From contig NZ_JASCXN010000033.1 in assembly GCF_030010625.1 (NCBI RefSeq), positions 1 to 64,000 of the forward strand: a stretch of 64,000 nucleotides of DNA, read 5' to 3'. Both the position numbers and the translations under genes were made by a program. This document shows, in pieces, positions 58,330-64,000 of the stretch. The notes below the pieces were generated by a model that had not been told where the DNA came from, searched no databases, and saw only the letters and a program-made list of their open reading frames with translations. Position 1 is the stretch's first letter. Every line of letters begins with the position of its first letter. The DNA is from Streptomyces sp. CC208A. Lineage in GTDB: Bacteria; Actinomycetota; Actinomycetes; Streptomycetales; Streptomycetaceae.

Positions 58330-59051
58330 CGACCACGTCCGCCCAGCCCTTGGGGTCCTCCCAGAACGGCAGGTGCCCGGTGGCGAGTTCGACGCTCCGG
58401 GCGCCGGGGACGGCGGCGAGCGCGCGCTGGGGGTACCTCCCTGCTCGAGCGAAGCCGAGAGCTCGGGGGACGGCGGGGGCGACGAGCGGGTCCTCGGCGG
58501 TGACGACGACGAGCGTCGGCACCGCGAGGCGCCCCAGGTCCTCCCGTACGTCGACGAGCCCGGCGAGCTCCAGATAGGCGGGGGTCTCCGCCGGCAGCGC
58601 CGGCGCGAGCGTCAGCGCGGCCCGCAGCAGGTGGGGGCGGTCCTGTCGAGAAACGTCCCGCCGAGGCCGTTGAGGGCCAGGTGCTCGGCCGGCAGCCGGC
58701 GCTGCCCCGTCGCGTACAGCTCCCGCCACAGGGAGACGGCCAGGCGCGTCCGGTGGTCGGGGTACGCGAACGGCGCGGTCAGCACCAGGGCGGTGACCCG
58801 CTCGGGGTGCCGCACCGCGAGCCGTACGGCCGGCGGGGCGCCGAGCGAGTACCCGCAGACGGCGGAGGTCCCGGCCCCGGCGGCGTCCGCGGCGGCCGCC
58901 AGACCGTCCACGGCCTCGTCGACCCCGGCCCCGCCCCGGGACGGCAACTCCCCCGTACGCAGCGGAACCGGTCCTCCAGGCGCCTCTCGATCTCCCCGAA
59001 GTGCCCCTCGGCGCTTCCCCCGGCCCCGTGCAGCAGCAGTAGCCCCGACAC
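58301..59051 (-). pseudogene. Alpha/beta hydrolase gene broken by two frameshifts
   Basis: Hydrolase sequence is spread over three frames. From GTG 59051: GLLLLHGAGGSAEGHFGEIERRLEDRFR. After a shift near 58957 in a GGGG run: SRGGAGVDEAVDGLAAAADAAG ... GYSLGAPPAVRLAVRHPERV (nucleophile Ser in GYSLG). After another near 58630: ALTLAPALPAETPAYLELAGL ... VVVTAEDPLVAP and GHLPFWEDPKGWADVVEDFLTA. Joined, they make a normal hydrolase of about 250 residues. Either it is a decayed gene or the assembly has two indels in GC runs. A REP-like element also interrupts its last third. Confidence 0.85.
58427..58471 (+). repeat. REP-like palindromic element inside the hydrolase pseudogene (copy 3)
   Basis: CTGGGGGTACCTCCC, then CTCGAGCGAAGCCGAGAG and CGGGGGAC. 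It shares the CTGGGGG...GCGAAG...GGGGGA frame of the two P450 copies. Read as protein it supplies PRALGFARAGRYPQ, probably foreign to the hydrolase. Confidence 0.8.
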
Positions 59052-59132
59052 GCCGACTCCCTGTCTGTGGACAACAGTTCGGCCCCGTCCCCTGCCTGTC
59101 ACGGCTGGGGACGGGGCCGCCCTCGTCCTCGC

Positions 59133-60662
59133 TCAGTCGGTGATCTCGACCTTCCCGTTCGCCGAGGGGGACGGGACCGCCGGGGCCGTGGGGACGGCCT
59201 TGGCGGTGAGGCTCTGGAGGAGGCCCGCCAGGTCGACTCCCGTGGTGGAGCCGAGGAGTTCGATGCCCTGCGTCACGTTGTCCGCGACCGCGCGGGGCAG
59301 CTTCCCGGCGCCGTCGGTGGAGATGACGGTCATCTTGTCGATGGCGGAGAGGGGCTCCGCCGCCTTCGCGACGACCTGCGGCAGGACCTCGACCAGCATC
59401 TGGAGCACGGCCGCCTCGCCGTACCGCTCGAAGGCGTCGGCCCGCTTGTGCATGGCCTCGGCCTCGGCGGAGCCCTTCGCCGCGATGGCTGCGGCCTCCG
59501 CGTCGCCTTCGAGGCGGACGGCCTCCGCGATGGCGGCGCGCAGGGCCCGCTCGGCCTCACCGCGCTTGGCGCCCTCGATGGCCTCGGCCTCGGCGAGGGC
59601 CTGGCGGCGCTGCTTCTCGCCCTCACCGGTGAGCCGGGCCCGCTCGGCCTCGGCCTCGGCCGCCGCGATGGCCGCCATCCGCTCGCCCTCGGCCTGCTTC
59701 ACCCGGGCGGTGCGCTGCGCCTCGGCCTGCTGCTCGGCCTCGTACCGCCTGGCGTCGGCGGGCTTGCGGACCTCGGTGTCGAGCTGGCGGTCGGTCAGGG
59801 CGGCCTGCCGGGCGGCGACCTTCTCCTGCTCGGTGAGGATCTCCTGCTGGCGGGCGGCCTCGGCGAGCGGTCCCGCGGCGTTGGCCTGGGCGGCGGCCTC
59901 GTCGGTCTGCGCCTTGATCTCGGCCTGCTTCAGGTAGAGCGTCCGCTGGGCGACCGCGATCTCCTCCTCGGCCTTCAGCCGGGCCTGCTCGGCGGCGCGC
60001 CGGGCCTCGGCCTCGGCGATGTCGGCCTCCTGCTTGGCGCGGGCGGCCTCGGGCCGGCCGAGGTCCTCCAGGTAGGAGCCCTCGGTGGTGATGTCCTGGA
60101 TCTGGAAGGCGTCGAGGACGAGGCCCTGCCCGGAGAGGCTCGCCTCGGCCTCCTCGGCGACCTGCCCGGCGAAGGCGGCCCGGTCGCGGATAATGTCCTC
60201 GACGGACATCCGGCCGACGATCGACCGCAGCGCGCCGGAGAGCACCTCCTGGGTGAAGCCGACGATGCCGTCCTGCTGCATCAGGAAGCGCTGGGCGGCG
60301 GCGCGGATGGAGTCCTCGGTGCCGCCGACCTTGACGATGGCGACGCCCTCCAGGTTGGCCTTCACGCCGCGCAGGGTGACGGCGCCGCGCACGGCGACCG
60401 GGATGTGCCGGCTGGAGAGGTCGAGGGTGAACTTCTGCTGCACGAACGGCACGACGAAGACCCCGCCGCCGACGACGACCTTCTGGCCGCTGTTGTCCGT
60501 GTAGACGCGGCCGGTCGCCGGATCGGTGGCCTTCTTGCCGCGCCGGCCGGTGATGATGAACGCCTCGCTCGGGCCCGCGACCTTGTAGCGGGTGACGACC
60601 ACGAGGCCGAGCAGGACGAGCAGGACGACGATGCCCACCACGGCGGTGAGAACAGGGCTCAT
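59133..60662 (-). CDS. SPFH/flotillin-like membrane protein
   Basis: This 509-residue protein has an N-terminal transmembrane segment (VLTAVVGIVVLLVLLGLVVVTRY), an SPFH domain to about residue 190 (TLRGVKANLEGVAIVKVGG; RSIVGRMSVEDIIRDRAAF), and a long Ala/Glu/Arg/Gln coiled coil (about 195-420). This is the flotillin pattern, building membrane scaffold rings. It is preceded 61 bp upstream by an NfeD-like gene, the classical partner. Confidence 0.94.
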   Translation of the reverse strand: MSPVLTAVVGIVVLLVLLGLVVVTRYKVAGPSEAFIITGRRGKKATDPATGRVYTDNSGQKVVVGGGVFVVPFVQQKFTLDLSSRHIPVAVRGAVTLRGVKANLEGVAIVKVGGTEDSIRAAAQRFLMQQDGIVGFTQEVLSGALRSIVGRMSVEDIIRDRAAFAGQVAEEAEASLSGQGLVLDAFQIQDITTEGSYLEDLGRPEAARAKQEADIAEAEARRAAEQARLKAEEEIAVAQRTLYLKQAEIKAQTDEAAAQANAAGPLAEAARQQEILTEQEKVAARQAALTDRQLDTEVRKPADARRYEAEQQAEAQRTARVKQAEGERMAAIAAAEAEAERARLTGEGEKQRRQALAEAEAIEGAKRGEAERALRAAIAEAVRLEGDAEAAAIAAKGSAEAEAMHKRADAFERYGEAAVLQMLVEVLPQVVAKAAEPLSAIDKMTVISTDGAGKLPRAVADNVTQGIELLGSTTGVDLAGLLQSLTAKAVPTAPAVPSPSANGKVEITD

Positions 60663-60723
60663 GGCGAACCCTCCTTCGATCAGGACTCAAGGGGAGGAGC
60701 GGAGACGAAAAAAGCGGCTGCGG

Positions 60724-61227
60724 TCAGCGTTCGACCGGACGGACGTGGACGGACGTGGACGAGAGGACCGACTCGACCCACACCTCGGTGCCGCGCGGGA
60801 CGGGCCCGGACGCCTTGGCCGCGTACTTCACGGGCTGGCCGCCCAGATACAGCAGGACCTCGCCGTAGCCGTCCGCCGGTACGGCGGTGACCACGGAGCC
60901 GGAGCTGCCGGTCAGGTCCTCACCGCGCGGTGCGGGCGCGGTCGCGTCGTGCAGCAGGACCCGGCTGAACCTCCAGGTCAGCCAGCCCACGCCGCACCCC
61001 GCGACCACGCCCGCACCGGTGGCGACCCCCACCCCCGTGCCGCTCGTGCCGAGCACGAGCGCCCCCGTGAAGCCGAGTGCCGAAAGGAACCCGGCGACCA
61101 CAGGCAGCGACAGGACCCCGTCCAGCCCCCCGAAGCCGTCGAGGAGTCCTTCGAGGACCCCGCCGAAGACCAGGCTCAGGACGAGCAGCAGCAGACCGAC
61201 AATGCCGAGACCGAGAAACCAGACCAT
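60724..61227 (-). CDS. NfeD-like membrane protein
   Basis: ATG 61227 with AAGGAG 7 nt upstream gives 167 residues. Three or four transmembrane segments (about 2-22, 40-60, 60-85) are followed by an OB-fold-like domain (GSSGSVVTAVPADGYGEVLLYLGGQPVKYAAKASGPVPRGTEVWVESV). This is the short NfeD form that pairs with flotillin. Together with the downstream SPFH gene it forms a likely operon. Confidence 0.88.
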   Translation of the reverse strand: MVWFLGLGIVGLLLLVLSLVFGGVLEGLLDGFGGLDGVLSLPVVAGFLSALGFTGALVLGTSGTGVGVATGAGVVAGCGVGWLTWRFSRVLLHDATAPAPRGEDLTGSSGSVVTAVPADGYGEVLLYLGGQPVKYAAKASGPVPRGTEVWVESVLSSTSVHVRPVER

Positions 61228-61320
61228 GTCCCCGCTCCTTCGACTGCCGCTTCCTGTCCGCCGTCCAGAGGATCGTTTCACCGGGGAGGGCCCGCTCGCA
61301 TTGCCGGTCCCCGGCAATGT

Positions 61321-61851
61321 TTACGTGTCCTTGATGCCGTCCGGCGACGCTTGGGTCCAGTGGTCCGCATGCCCCCGTATCGCCCGGCCCAGGGCCCGTA
61401 CCGCCTCCTCGCCCGGCGGGCCGGCGGGGAGGCGGCGGGCGGCGCATTCGATGAGGAGGGTGGCCGCTATGAGCTCCTGGTGAGGGGTGAGGCCCGGTTC
61501 CCGCGCCGGACCGCGGGGCGGCGGCTCGGCGGGGAGCGGGTCCGCCGCCGTTTCGAGGGCGTGGCGGGCCCGGGCGAGGAAGGCGGAGCAGAGGTGTCGG
61601 TCGGGGCCGTCCGGCCGGTCCAGGGAGAGGGGCAGTGCCGTCGCGAACTCGTGGAGGATCGACTCGGCGTGCTCCCGGAGCAGGGCGGACGCCGGGGTCG
61701 GTCTCCGTACCGGGGCCGGTCCGGTTCTTCTCGGCGCGCCGTGGAAGGGCGCGGCGCGGCGGAGCCCTTCGGTGAGTGCTTCGGCGAAATGCCGGCCGAT
61801 GAACACGGAACTCATGGCCGGTCCCGGGTCGGGGTGAGAGGGACTTCTCAC
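61321..61851 (-). CDS. Hypothetical helical protein
   Basis: GTG 61851, preceded by AAGGAGG, gives 176 residues. It is Ala/Arg/Pro-rich and largely helical with MSSVFIGRHFAEALTEGLRRAAPF near the start and LTPHQELIAATLLIECAARRLP and EEAVRALGRAIRGHADHWTQ near the end. It has no membrane segment or catalytic motif that I recognise. It is upstream of nfeD, separated by 93 bp. Confidence 0.65.
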   Translation of the reverse strand: MRSPSHPDPGPAMSSVFIGRHFAEALTEGLRRAAPFHGAPRRTGPAPVRRPTPASALLREHAESILHEFATALPLSLDRPDGPDRHLCSAFLARARHALETAADPLPAEPPPRGPAREPGLTPHQELIAATLLIECAARRLPAGPPGEEAVRALGRAIRGHADHWTQASPDGIKDT

Positions 61852-61899
61852 GGTGCCTCCTTGGCGGCGCTCGCTGCACCGAAATCGAACCATCGGGGG

Positions 61900-62000
61900 C
61901 ACATCCCGGACTCATATTCGAGTAATGATGTGATCCGCATATGATCCGGATTTTTTTACGGCGGTAATTTTGTGGATCCCGTCAAGAATTCCTCTTTTCC
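61900..62000. promoter_or_regulatory. AT-rich intergenic region with TGATCCG direct repeats
   Basis: Between the hypothetical gene and the oxidoreductase (61852-62082) the sequence around 61925-61965 becomes AT-rich for this genome, with TGATCCG twice 4 bp apart (61930 and 61941), a T7 run and AATAATG-like stretches. It is a likely promoter and operator area for 62083. No confident -10/-35 pair can be fixed. Confidence 0.45.
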
Positions 62001-62082
62001 CTTCCGGAGGCGGACGGAAGCATCGTCCGTGAGTGCGGCGCAGCGCGGCGCGGCACAGCGGAACAGGAAAGAACGAGAGCAC

Positions 62083-62973
62083 ATGAACACGGAACACGAC
62101 GCCACGCACGCCCCGGTGACGGTCCTCGGCCTCGGCCTGATGGGGCAGGCCCTCGCCCGTGCCCTGCTCAAGCAGGGACACCCCACGACGGTCTGGAACC
62201 GGTCGCCGGAGAAGGCCGACGACCTCGCCGCCCACGGGGCGTCGGCGGCGGGCACGGCGGCCGAGGCGGTCACCGCCGCCCCCCTCGTACTGGTCTGCCT
62301 GTCGACGTACGAGGCCGTCCGCTCCGTCCTCGGCCCGCTCACCGGCGAGCTCGCGGGCCGCACCCTGGTCAACCTGACCTCGGGCACCCCGGAACAGGCC
62401 CGCGCCGAGGCGCGCTGGGCCGCGGAGCACGGCATCGGGTACCTCGACGGCGCCGTCATGTCCGTGCCCCAGGGGATCGGCGAACCCGGCACCGTACTGC
62501 TCTACAGCGGGGTGTACGACGCCTACGAGGTCCACCGGGAGACGCTCGGGGCGCTGGGCGGCGGCACGGCCTACCTGGACACCGACGCCGGTCTCGCCTC
62601 GGTCTACGACGTGGCCCTGCTCGGGCTCATGTGGTCGACCATGGCCGGCTTCGTCCACGCCACGGCCCTCGTCGGCACGGAGAACGTGGACGCGGCGGTC
62701 TTCACCCGGGTGGGCAACCGGTGGCTGGAGACCGTCAGCGGCTACCTCACCGCGTACGCGGACCAGATCGACACCGGCCGCTACCCGGCCGACGCCACCC
62801 TGCGGACCCAGACCGCGGCCATGGACCACGTCATCCACGCCAGCGAGCAGGGCGGCATCGACAGCGGGCTGCCCCGGCTCGTCAAGGCGCTCACCGAGCG
62901 CGCGATCGCGGCCGGTCACGGCGAGGACAGCTTCGCCAGCCTGGTGGAGGTGTTCAGGCGACCCGGGCGGTGA
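62083..62973 (+). CDS. NAD(P)-binding oxidoreductase, imine reductase/beta-hydroxyacid dehydrogenase-like
   Basis: ATG 62083 gives 296 residues. The Rossmann motif is VTVLGLGLMGQALARALLKQGHPTTVWNRSPEKA; then VLVCLSTYEAVRSVLGPL and a helical C-terminal domain. It has GTPEQARAEARWAAEHGIGYLDGAVMSVPQGIG, which is close to the imine reductase pattern in which the catalytic Lys of hydroxyacid dehydrogenases is replaced. It would reduce a cyclic imine or an oxo group. It overlaps the convergent thioesterase gene by 20 bp. Confidence 0.9.
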   Translation: MNTEHDATHAPVTVLGLGLMGQALARALLKQGHPTTVWNRSPEKADDLAAHGASAAGTAAEAVTAAPLVLVCLSTYEAVRSVLGPLTGELAGRTLVNLTSGTPEQARAEARWAAEHGIGYLDGAVMSVPQGIGEPGTVLLYSGVYDAYEVHRETLGALGGGTAYLDTDAGLASVYDVALLGLMWSTMAGFVHATALVGTENVDAAVFTRVGNRWLETVSGYLTAYADQIDTGRYPADATLRTQTAAMDHVIHASEQGGIDSGLPRLVKALTERAIAAGHGEDSFASLVEVFRRPGR

Positions 62974-63691
62974 GCGCGGACGAGACCACGTCGGCCACTT
63001 CGTCCGTCGCGTCGCCGAGGTAGAAGTGGCCGCCGGGGAAGACCTTCAGCTCGAACGAGGCCGTGGTGTGTTCCCGCCAGGCCGCCGCCTGGCCGACGGT
63101 GACCAGCGGGTCGTCCGCGCCGATGAGGACGCTCAGCGGGCTGGCCAGCGGCGGGCCCCCCGTCCAGTGGTAGCGGCCGAGCGCCGCGTAGTCGGCCCGT
63201 AGCACCGGCATCGCCAGCTCCAGCAGCTCGGGATCGTCGAGCAGGGCGCTGTCCGTGCCGCCGAGCCGCCGGATCTCCGTGAGCAGGGCCGCGTCGTCGC
63301 GCGGCCCTGCTTCGCGTCGCAGGGGCGAGGGAGCGCCGCGCCCCGAGAGGAAGAGCCGCAGCGGCGCCGGCACCGGCCGCCGCGCGAGCAGACGCGCCGT
63401 CTCGTGGGCGACGATCGCCCCCATGCTGTGCCCGAAGAGCGCGTACGGCCGGTCCGGCTCGCCGATCGCCTCCGTGACCAGACCGGCCAGCAGGCGCAGA
63501 TCCGTGACGGCCGGTTCGCGCCGGCGGTCCTGACGGCCCGGGTACTGCACGGACACCACCTCGATGTCCGGGGCGAGCGCCCTGGCCAGCGTGACGTACG
63601 CGCTCGCCGCCCCGCCCGCGTGCGGAAAGCAGATCAGCCGGGCCGCGTTCTCGGACGCCGGGACGTAGCACCTGAACCATTCGCTCTTCAC
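62954..63691 (-). CDS. Type II thioesterase (TEII)
   Basis: GTG 63691 gives 245 residues. The pattern is typical of editing thioesterases of NRPS/PKS clusters: RLICFPHAGGAASAYVTLARAL, GHSMGAIVAHETA with the nucleophile Ser, LIGADDPLVT and FPGGHFYL with the catalytic His. TEII removes wrong acyl groups from carrier proteins. It therefore suggests that a PKS or NRPS cluster lies close by, probably beyond the right edge. Confidence 0.94.
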   Translation of the reverse strand: MKSEWFRCYVPASENAARLICFPHAGGAASAYVTLARALAPDIEVVSVQYPGRQDRRREPAVTDLRLLAGLVTEAIGEPDRPYALFGHSMGAIVAHETARLLARRPVPAPLRLFLSGRGAPSPLRREAGPRDDAALLTEIRRLGGTDSALLDDPELLELAMPVLRADYAALGRYHWTGGPPLASPLSVLIGADDPLVTVGQAAAWREHTTASFELKVFPGGHFYLGDATDEVADVVSSALTARVA

Positions 63692-63849
63692 CCCCGCAGC
63701 ATCGCCGCCGCGACTCAAGGCGGAGTCATGGCCCGGTAATTCCCCTGGATGAACGGGGGATGAGCCCTGCCCGGATACCTTCTGGCCACACAGCACCACG
63801 CCCGTCCATTCCGCATCCGCACACCCGACTGGAAAGGAGCGGTATCCCG

Positions 63850-64000
63850 ATGGCCGTAATCGACAGCCGTGAACTCGCCCGTGAAGTGGAAGAGCACACC
63901 GAGCGCTATGTCCAGGCTTTCAATTCCGGGGACGCCGACGCCGTCAACTCCATGTACACGAGCGAGGCTGTCGCGGTCTGGGAGCCCGGCAAGCCCCTCA
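63850..64000 (+). CDS. SnoaL/NTF2-like protein, N-terminal part
   Basis: ATG 63850, with AAGGAG 9 nt upstream, opens a frame to the window end (50 codons). VIDSRELAREVEEHTERYVQAFNSGDADAVNSMYTSEAVAVWEPGKPL fits the first helices and strand of the SnoaL/DUF4440 cone fold, found in polyketide cyclases and many small enzymes. It is divergent from the thioesterase. The rest lies beyond the window. Confidence 0.82.
   Translation, partial: MAVIDSRELAREVEEHTERYVQAFNSGDADAVNSMYTSEAVAVWEPGKPL

Noticed and set aside
1..64000. tRNA or rRNA genes
   Set aside because: No T-loop/acceptor patterns or rRNA-like sequence were recognised on reading; a covariance search could still find one.

Overview
The window is very GC-rich (third codon positions almost all G or C, GTG/TTG starts common) and its gene content points clearly to Streptomyces or a close relative. 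Markers are dnaK-grpE-dnaJ-hspR, an HspR-controlled clpB, WhiJ-like XRE/DUF397/HATPase genes, SigE-family sigma factor, DUF2617/DUF3151/DUF3152/DUF5063/DUF6191 proteins and several eukaryotic-type kinases. A perfect parS-type palindrome upstream of fba suggests the origin-proximal part of a chromosome. The species cannot be named from this sequence.

Layout. 1-2.75 kb: end of dnaK, then grpE, dnaJ and hspR. 2.8-4.6 kb: a LuxR-type regulator divergent from a secreted peptide precursor with five EPTWD repeats, translationally coupled to a degenerate Rieske-like protein. This is the best candidate here for an undescribed system. 4.6-7.7 kb: a PPOX-class flavoprotein divergent from clpB, with an HspR operator (HAIR) between them. 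7.7-12.5 kb: a disturbed region with a MazEF-like module, ybjN, a 3' fragment of an aminotransferase gene, a Phd/RelE-like module, an alpha/beta hydrolase and the intact aminotransferase. 12.6-21 kb: small or conserved genes, a membrane spermidine synthase-like protein, aldose epimerase, pyrE, parS, fba and an MFS pump. 21-25.3 kb: DUF3152 protease-like protein and a tryptophan-to-anthranilate set (kynA, kynU, kynB-like hydrolase). 25.4-31.8 kb: a two-component system, an orphan P450 and an ABC exporter with divergent MarR-type regulator. 31.9-35 kb: diacylglycerol kinase-like protein, purA, VapBC. 35-45.4 kb: kinase, oxidoreductase, a decayed VapBC, a class III aminotransferase, the XRE/DUF397/HATPase set, Uma2, GntR and a SLATT-like membrane protein. 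45.6-51.3 kb: ybaB, recR, DUF5063, lysC, sigma factor and its membrane partner. 51.4-61.9 kb: SURF1, Lrp/AsnC, TPR protein, kinase, glycosyltransferase, hydrolase pseudogene, flotillin/NfeD pair. 62-64 kb: NAD(P)-dependent oxidoreductase, type II thioesterase and a SnoaL-like protein, which together look like the edge of a biosynthetic cluster.

Two window-wide patterns stand out. Several genes have short tandem duplications at or spanning their stop codons (near 15.4, 16.3, 47.4, 51.25 and 58.3 kb). Related palindromic GGGGG/CCCCC elements interrupt coding regions (twice in the P450, once in the hydrolase pseudogene). Four type II toxin-antitoxin modules, one with a collapsed toxin gene, also mark local gene turnover. 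Positions and starts were derived by reading; no database search was possible.
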